NCBI GenBank assembly: GCA_903908265.1
Contig: CAIVRI010000005.1
Coordinates: 1 to 64,000 of the forward strand
Reading direction: 5' to 3'
Length of the DNA stretch: 64,000 bases
Source: an uncultured Pseudomonadota bacterium
GTDB lineage: Bacteria > Pseudomonadota > Gammaproteobacteria > Steroidobacterales > Steroidobacteraceae
Made by a program: the position numbers and the translations under genes. The notes under the pieces were generated by a model that worked only from the letters and a program-made list of their open reading frames with translations, was not told the origin of the DNA and searched no databases. Positions 19,331-33,236 of this stretch are shown piece by piece (position 1 is the stretch's first letter; each line of letters begins with the position of its first letter).

Positions 19331-19360
19331 CTTGAATCAGCCCCTGCGAATCCCCATCCT
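19331..19360 (+). promoter_or_regulatory. Predicted sigma-32 heat-shock promoter upstream of grpE
   Basis: CTTGAA - 15 nt - CCCCATCCT, matching CTTGAA/CCCCATnT consensus. Confidence 0.65.
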
Positions 19361-19407
19361 CCGCGCCGGGCGCGCGCCGCCTGCACTGGTTTTTGGAGAG
19401 GACATTC

Positions 19408-19929
19408 ATGACGGACGACACGAACGACTCCCTGGGCGACGACACGGTCACGCCGCTGGACGCGCCCGTCGATGCGCTGGCGGCCGCTCAAGCCAAGGCC
19501 GACGAGCATTACGCGCAATATGTGCGGGTACTCGCTGAGTTCGACAATTTCCGTAAGCGCGCGGCGCGCGACCTGGAGCAGTCGCGCCAGTACGCCGTCG
19601 AGCGCTTCGCCCAGGAGTTGCTGCCGGCGATGGACGGCTTTGAGTTGGCCATTGCCAATGGCGTCGGCACGGATGTGCAGAGTCTGATCGAGGGCCAGAG
19701 CGCCACGCTGCGGTTGCTGCAAAAGGCGTTTGAGAAGGCTGGCATTCGGGAGCTCACGCCGCAGCCCGGGACGACCTTTAACCCCGAAGAACACGAGGCG
19801 ATGGTGGCCCAGCCGACCGCCGAGATGCCGCCGAATGCGGTGCTCCTGACCGTCCAAAAAGGCTACGCCCTGAATGGGCGGGTGCTGCGAGCAGCCCGGG
19901 TCATCGTTTCGCGCGCGCTAGACGCTTGA
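19408..19929 (+). CDS. grpE: Nucleotide exchange factor GrpE
   Basis: YVRVLAEFDNFRKRAARDLEQ...LLPAMDGFELAI...FNPEEHEAM. Confidence 0.96.
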   Translation: MTDDTNDSLGDDTVTPLDAPVDALAAAQAKADEHYAQYVRVLAEFDNFRKRAARDLEQSRQYAVERFAQELLPAMDGFELAIANGVGTDVQSLIEGQSATLRLLQKAFEKAGIRELTPQPGTTFNPEEHEAMVAQPTAEMPPNAVLLTVQKGYALNGRVLRAARVIVSRALDA

Positions 19930-19992
19930 GATCGTCCTAAGCGTCCCCATCTAGCCTTCAACGAATTTGAGTTTCCTTTAGAGGATCAGCAC

Positions 19993-21915
19993 ATGTCGAA
20001 AGTAATTGGTATTGACCTCGGCACGACCAACTCGTGTGTGGCGGTGATGGAGGGGGGTAAGCCCAAGGTCATCGAGAACAGCGAAGGCGACCGCACCACG
20101 CCGTCGATCATCGCCTTCACCAAGGACGACGAAGTATTGGTCGGCCAGTCCGCCAAGCGGCAGGCGGTCACCAATCCGCAGAACACGTTGCATGCTGTGA
20201 AGCGTCTGATCGGCCGCAAGTTCGGCGACGACGTCGTGCAGCGCGACCTCGATCTTGTGCCTTACAAGATTGTGAAGGCCGAGAACGGGGATGCCTGGGT
20301 CGAAGCGCAAGGCAAGGCGATGGCGCCACCGGAGATCTCGGCGCGCGTGCTCATGAAGATGAAGAAGGCCGCCGAAGACTACCTCGGTGAGCCGGTCACT
20401 GAGGCCGTGATCACGGTGCCGGCATACTTCAACGACTCACAGCGGCAGGCGACCAAGGATGCCGGCCGTATCGCAGGCCTCAACGTCAAGCGCATCATCA
20501 ACGAGCCGACGGCGGCCGCGCTGGCGTATGGTCTCGACAAGTCGGGCGGTGATCGCAAGATTGCAGTCTATGATTTGGGTGGCGGCACCTTCGACATCTC
20601 GATCATCGAGATCGCCGAAGTGGACGGCGAACGTCAGTTCGAAGTGCTGTCGACCAACGGCGACACCTTCCTCGGTGGTGAGGATTTCGACCGCCGCGTC
20701 ATCGATTTCATCAGTGACGAATTCAAGAAAGAGTCCGGCGTCGACGTGCGCAAGGATCCACTGGCCATGCAGCGCCTCAAGGAAGGCGCCGAGAAGGCGA
20801 AGATCGAGTTGTCTTCCAGTCAACAGACGGATATCAACCTGCCGTATATCACGGCGGATGCCTCTGGGCCTAAGCATCTCAACGTCAAGTTGACGCGCGC
20901 CAAGCTCGATTCGTTGGTCGAAGATCTGGTGACGCGCACGATCGCACCGTGCCGTATGGCGGTGAAGGATGCGGGCGTGGCGCTCACGGACATCGCGGAG
21001 GTCATCCTGGTTGGTGGCCAGACCCGCATGCCGCTGGTGCAGAAGGCCGTGAAGGACTTCTTCGGTCAGGAGCCACGCAAGGACGTGAACCCGGATGAAG
21101 CGGTAGCCGTAGGTGCAGCCGTGCAGGGTGGCGTCCTTTCTGGCGAGGTCAAGGACGTGCTGTTGCTCGACGTGACGCCGCTGTCACTCGGTATCGAGAC
21201 GCTCGGTGCCGTGATGACCAAGCTCATTGAGAAGAACACCACGATCCCGACCAAGGCGGCGCAGGTGTTCTCGACCGCGGATGACAATCAGCCGGCGGTG
21301 ACCATTCACGTGTTGCAAGGCGAGCGCGACCGTGCACATGACAACAAGTCGCTCGGACGCTTTGATCTGACCGAGATTCCCTCGGCACCGCGCGGTGCGC
21401 CGCAGATCGAGGTGACTTTCGATATCGACGCGAACGGTATTTTGCATGTGTCGGCCAAGGACAAGGGTACCGGTAAGGAGCAGAAGATCGTCATCAAGGC
21501 CTCGTCGGGCCTGTCTGAAGACGAGATCAAGCGTATGGTGTCCGACGCCGAGGCGCACGCGGCGGAGGACAAGGCATTCCGCGAATTGGTGGAGTCCCGT
21601 AACCGTGCTGATGCGCTGGCGCACCAAGTCGACAAGTCCCTCAAGGATTTGGGTGATAAGGTTGCTGGTGAAGATCGCGCCAAGATCGAGGCAGCGCTGT
21701 CGGACCTGAAGTCCGCCATGACCGCTGACGAGAAGGAAGCGATTGAGCACAAAGCGCAAGCGCTGCAGGCCGCCGCAGGGGAGATCCTGCAGCGTGCCCA
21801 AGCGGGCGCGGCCGAAGGCGCGGCATCGGCTGGTGGCGGCGCGGGCCCGTCGGCGAAGGACGACGTGCTGGATGCCGAGTTCGAGGAAGTCAAAAACAAA
21901 GATCCTAAGGCCTAA
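19993..21915 (+). CDS. dnaK: Molecular chaperone DnaK
   Basis: [21 protein letters not shown]...[39 protein letters not shown]. Confidence 0.99.
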   Translation: MSKVIGIDLGTTNSCVAVMEGGKPKVIENSEGDRTTPSIIAFTKDDEVLVGQSAKRQAVTNPQNTLHAVKRLIGRKFGDDVVQRDLDLVPYKIVKAENGDAWVEAQGKAMAPPEISARVLMKMKKAAEDYLGEPVTEAVITVPAYFNDSQRQATKDAGRIAGLNVKRIINEPTAAALAYGLDKSGGDRKIAVYDLGGGTFDISIIEIAEVDGERQFEVLSTNGDTFLGGEDFDRRVIDFISDEFKKESGVDVRKDPLAMQRLKEGAEKAKIELSSSQQTDINLPYITADASGPKHLNVKLTRAKLDSLVEDLVTRTIAPCRMAVKDAGVALTDIAEVILVGGQTRMPLVQKAVKDFFGQEPRKDVNPDEAVAVGAAVQGGVLSGEVKDVLLLDVTPLSLGIETLGAVMTKLIEKNTTIPTKAAQVFSTADDNQPAVTIHVLQGERDRAHDNKSLGRFDLTEIPSAPRGAPQIEVTFDIDANGILHVSAKDKGTGKEQKIVIKASSGLSEDEIKRMVSDAEAHAAEDKAFRELVESRNRADALAHQVDKSLKDLGDKVAGEDRAKIEAALSDLKSAMTADEKEAIEHKAQALQAAAGEILQRAQAGAAEGAASAGGGAGPSAKDDVLDAEFEEVKNKDPKA

Positions 21916-21942
21916 GAGCCTGACGATCGGCGCAGAGGATCG

Positions 21943-21974
21943 TGCCGCCGCGGGCTCTAGTGCCCGCGGCGGCA
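21943..21974 (+). promoter_or_regulatory. Strong dnaK-dnaJ intergenic hairpin
   Basis: TGCCGCCGCGGGC-tctagt-GCCCGCGGCGGCA, 13-bp perfect stem. Confidence 0.6.
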
Positions 21975-21996
21975 TTCTGGTTTTAAGGGTGGTGGC

Positions 21997-23130
21997 ATGG
22001 CGAAGCGCGATTACTACGAAGTGCTCGAGGTCTCCAAGACCGCGACCGAAGCCGAGATCAAGAAGGCGTATCGCCGCTTCGCAATGAAGTTTCATCCGGA
22101 CCGCAATCCGGGCAATGCGGCGGCCGAAGAGTCTTTCAAGGAGGCCAAAGAAGCCTACGAGGTGCTGTCGGATCCGCAGAAGCGGGCCGCGTATGACCAG
22201 TTCGGTCACGCTGGCCTGAACGCCCAGCACGGTGGTGGCGGGGGGATGGATCCCGGTGAAGCCTTCGGCGACATCTTTGGGGAAGTCTTTGGCGACATCT
22301 TTGGTGGTGGCCGCCGCGGCGGTGGCCGCCAAGTGTTCCGCGGCGCCGACTTGCGCTATGAACTCGAACTCCAACTCGAACAGGCCGTGTTCGGCCATAC
22401 CGGCGAGATTGACGTCACGACCTTGGTCGAATGCACGCCCTGTGGCGGTAACGGCGCGGCGAAGGGCACGACGCCGATCCGTTGCACCACGTGTGGCGGT
22501 ACCGGCCAGGTGCGCATGCAGCAAGGCTTTTTCGCCGTGCAGCAGCCGTGCAGTCGCTGCAAAGGGCGGGGGATGCAAATCGAAACCCCTTGCGATCACT
22601 GCTACGGCCACGGCCGTGTGCGCAAGGCGCGCACGTTGCAGGTCAAGATCCCGGCGGGTGTGGATACCGGTGATCGGATCCGCCTGTCGGGCGAGGGCGA
22701 AGCGGGACGCAATGGGGGTCCGGCGGGCGATTTGTACGTCGAAGTCGCGGTTCTCAAACACGACATTTTCGAGCGCGATGGAGCGGATTTGTCCTGTGAA
22801 GTGCCTGTGACCTTTACGACCGCCGCCTTGGGTGGCGAGGTCGAGGTACCGACCCTGGAGGGCAGCGCCAAGATCAAAGTACCGGCGGAGACCCAGTCCG
22901 GTCGCGTCTTCCGCCTGCGCGAGCAGGGCGTTCGGCCCGTACGGGGTGGCGGCCGCGGCGATCTGTACTGCCGGGTGGTAGTGGAGACGCCGGTGAACCT
23001 TTCGCATGACCAGAAGGCGTTGCTGAAAGAGTTCGAGGCGACTCTACAAGGCGATCCATCCCGGCATAATCCCCGCGAAGCCACGTGGCTGGATGGGGTG
23101 AAAAAATTCTTCGGTAGTATGCGTACATGA
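21997..23130 (+). CDS. dnaJ: Molecular chaperone DnaJ
   Basis: J domain with HPD (KFHPDRNPG), Gly/Phe-rich region, four CxxCxGxG-type repeats. Confidence 0.99.
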   Translation: MAKRDYYEVLEVSKTATEAEIKKAYRRFAMKFHPDRNPGNAAAEESFKEAKEAYEVLSDPQKRAAYDQFGHAGLNAQHGGGGGMDPGEAFGDIFGEVFGDIFGGGRRGGGRQVFRGADLRYELELQLEQAVFGHTGEIDVTTLVECTPCGGNGAAKGTTPIRCTTCGGTGQVRMQQGFFAVQQPCSRCKGRGMQIETPCDHCYGHGRVRKARTLQVKIPAGVDTGDRIRLSGEGEAGRNGGPAGDLYVEVAVLKHDIFERDGADLSCEVPVTFTTAALGGEVEVPTLEGSAKIKVPAETQSGRVFRLREQGVRPVRGGGRGDLYCRVVVETPVNLSHDQKALLKEFEATLQGDPSRHNPREATWLDGVKKFFGSMRT

Positions 23131-23936
23131 GTCCTCCCCGCCCCGTGCATATCGCGCTCTATGGGGCGGCCGGCCGCATGGGCCGTAGCATCCTCCGGGC
23201 CGTACATGAGAGCACCGACTATGCGCTAGCGGCGGCGTTGGTCTCGGCGGGTAGTCCCTTGCTTGGCGCCGATGCCGGTTCGAGCGCAGGAATCGCTGCG
23301 CCATTGGGCGTGGCTTTACACAGTGATGCGGCTGCGGACTTGTCCGGCGCCGATGTCGCGGTCGATTTTTCGGTGGCCGGCGCAGTCCCGGCGCATCTCG
23401 CTGCCTGCGTGGCGGCCCGTATCGGTCTGCTCGTTGGCACGACGGGTCTGCAGGACACGGCGCTGGAGGCGGTCGCGCGGGCGAGTCACAGCATCCCGGT
23501 GCTGGTTGCGCCAAATACCAGTATTGGCGTGAACTTGCTGGCGCAACTTATTGAAAAAGCAGCGGCATTGCTTCCTAGAGACTATGACATTGAGGTCTTC
23601 GAAGCCCATCATCGCTACAAGCAGGACGCGCCTTCGGGGACCGCCCTGCAGTGGGGCGAGGCTGCGGCGCGTGGTCGTGGCGAGACCCTGGGGGCCGTGG
23701 ATCTGGACCGGCGCGGGACCCGGGAAGCCGGTTCCATCGGGTTCTCCGTGCTGCGCGCCGGCGATATTGTCGGCGAGCACACCCTGTACTTTGCCGGTCC
23801 CGGTGAGCGGATCGAGATCACCCACCGAGCGCATGACCGGATGACTTTCGCCTATGGCGCACTACGCGCCGCGGCGTGGTTGGCTGGCCGCGCGCCGGGT
23901 TGTTACTCCATGGCGGACGTTTTGGCGCTGGACTGA
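23127..23936 (+). CDS. dapB: 4-hydroxy-tetrahydrodipicolinate reductase
   Basis: [34 protein letters not shown]; 4-bp overlap with dnaJ. Confidence 0.97.
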   Translation: MSPPRPVHIALYGAAGRMGRSILRAVHESTDYALAAALVSAGSPLLGADAGSSAGIAAPLGVALHSDAAADLSGADVAVDFSVAGAVPAHLAACVAARIGLLVGTTGLQDTALEAVARASHSIPVLVAPNTSIGVNLLAQLIEKAAALLPRDYDIEVFEAHHRYKQDAPSGTALQWGEAAARGRGETLGAVDLDRRGTREAGSIGFSVLRAGDIVGEHTLYFAGPGERIEITHRAHDRMTFAYGALRAAAWLAGRAPGCYSMADVLALD

Positions 23937-24070
23937 TCCGGCGCCGAAGCTAGGTCTTCGCACCGGGTGTGAGGGCTGAGAACGGTCGCCCTGACGCGAT
24001 TCAAGACTGGTGCGGACGGGGCCCGTGCCGTAGAATTCATGCCCGGATCGACATACACGCGTAACGACCG

Positions 24071-24106
24071 AAGCGGGCGGAGTCTACAACCAGACTCCAC
24101 CCGCTT
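24071..24106 (+). promoter_or_regulatory. Leader hairpin upstream of carA
   Basis: AAGCGGGcGGAGTCT-acaacc-AGACTCCaCCCGCTT, 15-bp stem with a single mismatch, no T-tract. Confidence 0.6.
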
Positions 24107-24174
24107 TGCGCATCTGCGCCCTGCACGGGAAGACGGTGGGCTTCACGTGCCGCTCGACTCGGGAGAATGAGCCG

Positions 24175-25323
24175 TTGACGACGTCTGCTGTACTCGCCCT
24201 CGAAGATGGCTCGGTATTTAAAGGGATCTCCGTCGGTGCCGCTGGCCGTACGGTCGGTGAGGTCGTGTTCAACACGGCGATGACCGGCTACCAGGAAATC
24301 CTGACCGACCCTTCTTACAATCGTCAGATTGTCACCCTGACGTATCCTCATATCGGCAATTACGGCACCACGCCGGAAGACATGGAGTCCGGTGGCATCT
24401 ACGCGGCGGGCCTTGTGATCCGCGATCTGCCGGCCTTGCACTCCAGTTGGCGGGCGGCAGAATCGCTTGGCGATTTTCTAAAACGTGGCAATACCGTCGC
24501 CATTGCCGATATTGATACTCGGCGATTGACGCGCATTCTGCGTAGCAAAGGCGCCCAAGCGGGCTGCATCCTGACGGGCACGGAGGTGAACGCGGATGCG
24601 GCTATTGCAGCGGCGCGTGGTTTCCCGGGCCTCAAAGGGATGGATCTGGCTAAGGTGGTCTCCACGCAGGAGGTCTACCAGTGGAACGAAGGTACCAACT
24701 GGGTGGGCGACACGCCGCGTTCGGCGCGCCCCGGCAGTCGCTTGCACGTCGTCGCCTACGACTATGGGATCAAGCGCAACATCCTGCGCGTGCTGGCGGA
24801 CCATCGTTGCCGTATCACGGTGGTGCCGGCACAGACGCCGGCCGCAGACGTGTGGGCGCTGGAACCGGATGGCATCTTCCTGTCCAACGGCCCCGGTGAT
24901 CCGGAGCCGTGTGATTACGCCATTACGGCGATTCGTCAGTTCCTCGAGACGGATATCCCGGTGTTCGGTATCTGCTTGGGCCACCAGTTGTTGGGACTTG
25001 CTGCAGGGGCACGCACCTTGAAGATGAAGTTCGGGCACCACGGCGCGAACCACCCGGTGCAGGATTTGCAGACGGGTCGGGTGCTGATCACCAGTCAGAA
25101 TCATGGTTTTGCGGTGGATGAGGCAAGCTTGCCTGCCAATGTGCAGGCGACGCACCGCTCGCTGTTTGACGGTTCCTTGCAGGGGATCGCATTGACTGAT
25201 CGCCCCGCCTTCAGTTTTCAAGGACACCCCGAGGCGAGCCCGGGGCCACACGACGTGGCGGGCCTCTTTGGCCACTTCGTTGATTTGATGCGGACGCGCG
25301 CCGGCCGCGTCCAGACCGCCTGA
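24175..25323 (+). CDS. carA: Carbamoyl-phosphate synthase small subunit
   Basis: [10 protein letters not shown]...[17 protein letters not shown]...[15 protein letters not shown] start inferred (ORF extends to 24106). Confidence 0.95.
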   Translation: MTTSAVLALEDGSVFKGISVGAAGRTVGEVVFNTAMTGYQEILTDPSYNRQIVTLTYPHIGNYGTTPEDMESGGIYAAGLVIRDLPALHSSWRAAESLGDFLKRGNTVAIADIDTRRLTRILRSKGAQAGCILTGTEVNADAAIAAARGFPGLKGMDLAKVVSTQEVYQWNEGTNWVGDTPRSARPGSRLHVVAYDYGIKRNILRVLADHRCRITVVPAQTPAADVWALEPDGIFLSNGPGDPEPCDYAITAIRQFLETDIPVFGICLGHQLLGLAAGARTLKMKFGHHGANHPVQDLQTGRVLITSQNHGFAVDEASLPANVQATHRSLFDGSLQGIALTDRPAFSFQGHPEASPGPHDVAGLFGHFVDLMRTRAGRVQTA

Positions 25324-25338
25324 CGAGAAAGCCAGCTC

Positions 25339-28559
<3,221 letters not shown>

Positions 28560-28563
<4 letters not shown>

Positions 28564-29036
28564 AGCGTCCTCCCATCACTGTCCGTGGCGCTGAGCGTCT
28601 GCGTGCTGAGTCCAAACGTCTCAAGTCGGAGGATCGCCCGGCGGTCATTCGGGCCATTGCTGAGGCACGCGGTCACGGCGACCTGTCCGAGAACGCGGAA
28701 TATCACGCGGCGCGCGATAACCAGAGTTTCATCGAGGGCCGCATAGCGGAAATCGACTTTCGCCTCGGCAACGCAGAGGTCATCGATGTCAGCAAACTGC
28801 CGCACAACGGCCGCGTGGTCTTTGGCGTGACGGTGGACCTGGAAAGTCAGGACGATAGTGTCCAGGTGACCTATCAGATCGTCGGTGAGGACGAGGCGGA
28901 CATCCGTCAGAATCTGATCGCGATTACCTCGCCGATCGCACGGGCGCTCATCGGCAAGGAAGAAGGCGACGAGGTCGAGGTACAGGCCCCGGGCGGCGTG
29001 CGCCGCTATGAGATCGTCGCCGTTCGCTACGAATGA
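28560..29036 (+). CDS. greA: Transcription elongation factor GreA
   Basis: [28 protein letters not shown]...[18 protein letters not shown]. Confidence 0.98.
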
Positions 29037-29446
29037 AGTTGACGCGCCAACTGCTTTTGGCGCTACTCGCAGGCCTGCTGGTCACGGTCGGCGGGCTGGT
29101 CGCACCGCTGCTGTTCGTGGGTCTGGATGACCGAGCGTTGGCGGGGCGGATGGCGGGCCAGTTGTTTCACGTGACGAACCTGCTCACGTTGGTGCTCGTG
29201 CTGATGGTCGTCGCACTGGGCGCGTTGCGGCAGACCGGCCCGTGCGGGCGCGCGATGCTACTGGCGCCGGCGGTGCTGCTCGGGGCCAGCGAGTGCCTGA
29301 TCCGTCCCCTGCTGGAGACCGAGAAGGTCGCGCACGGGACACAGACACTGGCCTTTGCCCAGTGGCATGGGGTGTCGAGTCTGCTATATGCGCTAGCTAC
29401 CGTCGCGGCCGTGACCGCGTTGGTGCAAGCACTGCGTCGCCGCTGA
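29033..29446 (+). CDS. DUF4149 domain-containing membrane protein
   Basis: Hydrophobic 137-aa protein in the typical greA-yhbY position. Confidence 0.75.
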   Translation: MKLTRQLLLALLAGLLVTVGGLVAPLLFVGLDDRALAGRMAGQLFHVTNLLTLVLVLMVVALGALRQTGPCGRAMLLAPAVLLGASECLIRPLLETEKVAHGTQTLAFAQWHGVSSLLYALATVAAVTALVQALRRR

Positions 29447-29452
29447 GTGGGC

Positions 29453-29749
29453 TCAGTCCGGCAGGATGAGGCGGCTGAGTTTCGCGTTGCGCCGGTAAAA
29501 GACGCCGACGTTGCCGATGCGCTGGACCAGTTCGCTGCGGGTACGCTGCGCGAGCAGGTCGAGCGTGGCGTTGCGGTCGTCGCGTTCGCCGACCCGGGCG
29601 CGGACTTTGATCAACTCGTGATCGGTCAGCGCGCGGTCCATTTCGGTGACGACCGCGTCGGTCAGGCCGTTGTTGCCGAGGGCCACGACGGGATGGAGGG
29701 CGTGGCCGAGGCGACGCAGGTATTTCTTCTGGCGTTCAGAGAGTTGCAT
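29453..29749 (-). CDS. yhbY: YhbY family CRM-domain RNA-binding protein
   Basis: [48 protein letters not shown]. Confidence 0.95.
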   Translation of the reverse strand: MQLSERQKKYLRRLGHALHPVVALGNNGLTDAVVTEMDRALTDHELIKVRARVGERDDRNATLDLLAQRTRSELVQRIGNVGVFYRRNAKLSRLILPD

Positions 29750-29793
29750 CTCGTGAGTATAGTGGAGCCAGAGCCCCGAGGCGGCGGCAGGAC

Positions 29794-30420
29794 ATGACCA
29801 AGCGCAGTAAATCGAGCAAACGGTGGCTCCAAGAGCATGAGAGCGACGCCTATGTGCAGCGCGCCCGCAAGGAGGGGCTGCGCTCGCGGGCGGCTTTTAA
29901 ACTCGAGGAACTGGACGTTGCAGAGCGGCTGCTCAAACCCGGCATGGTCGTCGTCGATCTCGGTGCCGCGCCTGGCGGCTGGAGTCAGTATGCGGGTAAA
30001 GTACTGAATAATAAAGGATTTGTGGTCGCTCTGGATATCTTGCCGATGGACGCGCTGACGGGTGTCGAGTTTGTTTTAGGGGACTTTAGGGAGGAGCAGC
30101 CGCTGCAAGAACTGCATCGTTTGCTCGCCGGACGACCCGTAGACCTTGTGATGTCCGACATGGCCCCCAATATGAGCGGCATCGACGCTGTTGATCAGCC
30201 ACGGCAACTGTACTTGTGTGAATTGGCACTGGAGTTCTGTCGGCAGGTTCTGAAACCCGGTGGAAATTTTCTCACGAAGATTTTCCAGGGCGTGGGCTTC
30301 GATGCGTATCTACGGACGGTGAAGGCGGAGTTCGGCCAAGTGAAGATGAAAAAACCGCCGGCGTCCCGTGCGCGTAGCGCTGAAATGTACCTGTTGGCCA
30401 CCGGCAGGCGTATCCTCTGA
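29794..30420 (+). CDS. rlmE: 23S rRNA 2'-O-methyltransferase RlmE (FtsJ/RrmJ)
   Basis: [12 protein letters not shown]...[15 protein letters not shown]...[13 protein letters not shown]. Confidence 0.97.
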   Translation: MTKRSKSSKRWLQEHESDAYVQRARKEGLRSRAAFKLEELDVAERLLKPGMVVVDLGAAPGGWSQYAGKVLNNKGFVVALDILPMDALTGVEFVLGDFREEQPLQELHRLLAGRPVDLVMSDMAPNMSGIDAVDQPRQLYLCELALEFCRQVLKPGGNFLTKIFQGVGFDAYLRTVKAEFGQVKMKKPPASRARSAEMYLLATGRRIL

Positions 30421-30453
30421 TCCCCCCGGGGCGGTCTGCATTGACCCCCCTTT

Positions 30454-32385
30454 TTGGAGTTGGCTTTGAAAGATTTCACGAAGAATATCTTCCTCTGGGG
30501 CGTGATTTTGCTGGTGCTCGTCACCGTATTTGCCAATTTTGGCAACCGCACGGCACCGAACCCGGAAATGCCATATTCCCAGTTCTTGACCGAAGTCGAG
30601 AACAACGCAATTCGCACCGCCGTGATCAAAGGCGAGTCGATCTCGGGCAACCGGTCCAGTGGGGATGCCTACGTCACCTACAGCCCTGAGACCGACAACA
30701 CGGCGCTGATCGGTTTTTTGAAAAAGCACGACGTCAACTTCAGCACGCCGGCGCCGGAACGCTCGAGTTGGCTGATGCAATTGTTTCTGTCGAGCTTCCC
30801 GGTGCTCTTGCTGATCGGATTGTGGTTTTATCTGATGCGCCAGATGCAGGGTGGTGCCGGTGGCCGCGGTGCGATGAGCTTTGGTAAAAGCCGGGCCCGC
30901 CTGCTGGGCGAGGAAAAGGTCGCTATCACGTTTGCCGATGTGGCCGGCGTTGAAGAAGCTAAGGACGAGTTGCGCGAGATCGTCGAGTTCCTGCGCGACC
31001 CCGGCAAGTTCCAGAAACTTGGCGGCAAGATCCCGAAGGGGGTCCTGATGGTCGGTAGCCCCGGTACCGGCAAGACGCTGTTGGCTCGTTCGGTCGCCGG
31101 TGAGGCCAAGGTGCCGTTCTTCACCATCTCCGGCTCGGATTTTGTGGAGATGTTCGTCGGTGTCGGCGCGTCGCGCGTGCGCGACATGTTCGAGCAGGCC
31201 AAGAAACATGCGCCGTGCATTATCTTCATCGATGAAATCGATGCCGTCGGTCGTCACCGGGGTGCCGGCTTAGGGGGTGGTCACGACGAGCGTGAGCAGA
31301 CCCTGAACCAGTTGCTGGTCGAGATGGATGGCTTCGAGGGTAACGAGGGCATCATTGTGGTTGCGGCGACTAACCGCCCCGATGTGTTGGATCCGGCGTT
31401 GCTGCGCCCGGGTCGCTTTGATCGACAGGTGGTGGTGCCGCTGCCGGACGTCCGTGGTCGCGAGCAGATCCTCAAGGTCCACATGCGCAAGGTCCCACTC
31501 TCCGATGACGTGGATGCGATGGTCATCGCGCGTGGTACACCGGGGTTTTCCGGCGCGGATCTTGCGAACCTGGTCAATGAGGCGGCGCTGTTCGCTGCCC
31601 GCGCCAATCAGCGCGTGGTCAACATGTCTGAATTTGAACGTGCTCGCGACAAGATTTACATGGGCGCAGAGCGGCGCTCATTGGTCATGTCCGATGCGGA
31701 AAAAAAGATGACCGCCTACCACGAAGCCGGTCACGCGATCGTCGGCTTCCTCGTGCCGGAACATGATCCGGTTTATAAAGTGACGATCATTCCGCGTGGC
31801 CGTGCGCTCGGTGTGACTTGGTATCTGCCTGAACAAGATCGCTTGAGTCTCAGTAAGCGCCGACTGGAGAGCAAAATTTCCTCGGCCTTTGGGGGGCGAG
31901 TAGCGGAAGAGTTGATCTTCGGTAGCGAGGGCGTCACCACCGGGGCGCAAAGCGATATCGAATATGCCACCGATATGGCACGCAATATGGTGACCAAGTG
32001 GGGCTTGTCAGAGCGTCTCGGTCCGCAGACCTATAGCGAGGACCAAGGTGAGGTGTTCTTGGGCCGTAGCGTGACCCAGCATAAGCAGGTGTCGGATGTG
32101 ACGGCGCACGTGATCGACGAGGAAGTGCGTCGTGTCATTGATGCCAATTACGCGCGTGCGCGTCATTTGCTTGAGGCGAATGTCGAAAAGTTGCATGCGA
32201 TGGCGGACGCCCTGATGCGCTACGAGACAATTGGCGATGATCAGATCCGCGACATCATGGAAGGCCGTGAGCCACGACCGCCCGTGGGCTGGGAATCCGG
32301 CACCAAGTCCAACGATCCACCGCCGTCGGCACCCGCTGGTGCGACGGCCGGTCTTGGTGTGGCGACCCCGGCCGGTCAGCACTGA
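30454..32385 (+). CDS. ftsH: ATP-dependent zinc metalloprotease FtsH
   Basis: [46 protein letters not shown] start (30454, 30460 or 30466). Confidence 0.98.
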   Translation: MELALKDFTKNIFLWGVILLVLVTVFANFGNRTAPNPEMPYSQFLTEVENNAIRTAVIKGESISGNRSSGDAYVTYSPETDNTALIGFLKKHDVNFSTPAPERSSWLMQLFLSSFPVLLLIGLWFYLMRQMQGGAGGRGAMSFGKSRARLLGEEKVAITFADVAGVEEAKDELREIVEFLRDPGKFQKLGGKIPKGVLMVGSPGTGKTLLARSVAGEAKVPFFTISGSDFVEMFVGVGASRVRDMFEQAKKHAPCIIFIDEIDAVGRHRGAGLGGGHDEREQTLNQLLVEMDGFEGNEGIIVVAATNRPDVLDPALLRPGRFDRQVVVPLPDVRGREQILKVHMRKVPLSDDVDAMVIARGTPGFSGADLANLVNEAALFAARANQRVVNMSEFERARDKIYMGAERRSLVMSDAEKKMTAYHEAGHAIVGFLVPEHDPVYKVTIIPRGRALGVTWYLPEQDRLSLSKRRLESKISSAFGGRVAEELIFGSEGVTTGAQSDIEYATDMARNMVTKWGLSERLGPQTYSEDQGEVFLGRSVTQHKQVSDVTAHVIDEEVRRVIDANYARARHLLEANVEKLHAMADALMRYETIGDDQIRDIMEGREPRPPVGWESGTKSNDPPPSAPAGATAGLGVATPAGQH

Positions 32386-32396
32386 CCGGAGTTCGT

Positions 32397-33236
32397 ATGC
32401 AACTGCGCTGCCGGACGCGCTGGCTCGCGCTCGATCAGCCGGTGGTTATGGGCGTTCTGAACGTAACGCCCGACTCTTTTTCAGATGGGGGTCTGTACGC
32501 GGCGCCGGCGGCGGCGCTCACCCAAGCGCGGCGCTTATTGGCAGCGGGCGCGGCCATTATCGACGTGGGCGGTGAGTCCACCCGACCCGGCGCCGTGCGG
32601 CCCAGCGTGGCTGAGGAAATGGATCGCGTGCTGCCAGTCATAGAGCGGATCGCCGCTGAACTGGACGTGGTCATCTCGGTGGATACCAGCCGCCCGGAAG
32701 TCGTGCAGGCCAGCTGTGCAGCAGGGGCCCATCTCATCAACGATATTCGCGGTTTACGCGCGCCGGCCACGTTGGCGGCGGCGGCCGCTGCGGGCGCCGC
32801 CGTGTGCGTGATGCACATGCAGGGAGAACCCCAGACGATGCAGCAGGCACCGTACTACGCGGACGTGGTCGAGGAGGTGGAGGCCTATCTGCGCGCGCGC
32901 ATCGCCGAGTGTCGCGCCGCCGGTATTGCGGCGGATGCGATTCTGATTGATCCGGGCTTCGGCTTTGGGAAGACGCAGGACCATAATTTGGCCTTGTTCC
33001 GTCATCTGGGGCGCTTCACGCGCCTGGGTGTGCCCTTGTTGGTGGGGGTATCGCGCAAGTCGATGGTGGGTCAACTCACGGGCCGTCCCGTGGGTGAGCG
33101 CTTGGCGGGCAGCGTGAGTTTGGCGGCATTGGCCGCCGCACGCGGTGCGGCGGTCTTGCGCGCGCACGATGTGGCTGAGACAGTGGATGCGGTTAGGGTC
33201 GGGGCGGCGTTACGCAGCCCCTTAGAGGAGGGATGA
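32397..33236 (+). CDS. folP: Dihydropteroate synthase
   Basis: VMGVLNVTPDSFSDGG...IDVGGESTRPGA...DPGFGFGKTQDHN. Confidence 0.97.
   Translation: MQLRCRTRWLALDQPVVMGVLNVTPDSFSDGGLYAAPAAALTQARRLLAAGAAIIDVGGESTRPGAVRPSVAEEMDRVLPVIERIAAELDVVISVDTSRPEVVQASCAAGAHLINDIRGLRAPATLAAAAAAGAAVCVMHMQGEPQTMQQAPYYADVVEEVEAYLRARIAECRAAGIAADAILIDPGFGFGKTQDHNLALFRHLGRFTRLGVPLLVGVSRKSMVGQLTGRPVGERLAGSVSLAALAAARGAAVLRAHDVAETVDAVRVGAALRSPLEEG

Noticed and set aside
21184-23007. 607-aa minus-strand ORF
   Set aside because: Antisense shadow of dnaK/dnaJ; compositional artefact of GC-rich coding DNA.
29447-29797. 116-aa plus-strand ORF
   Set aside because: Antisense to yhbY, which has clear CRM-domain similarity.
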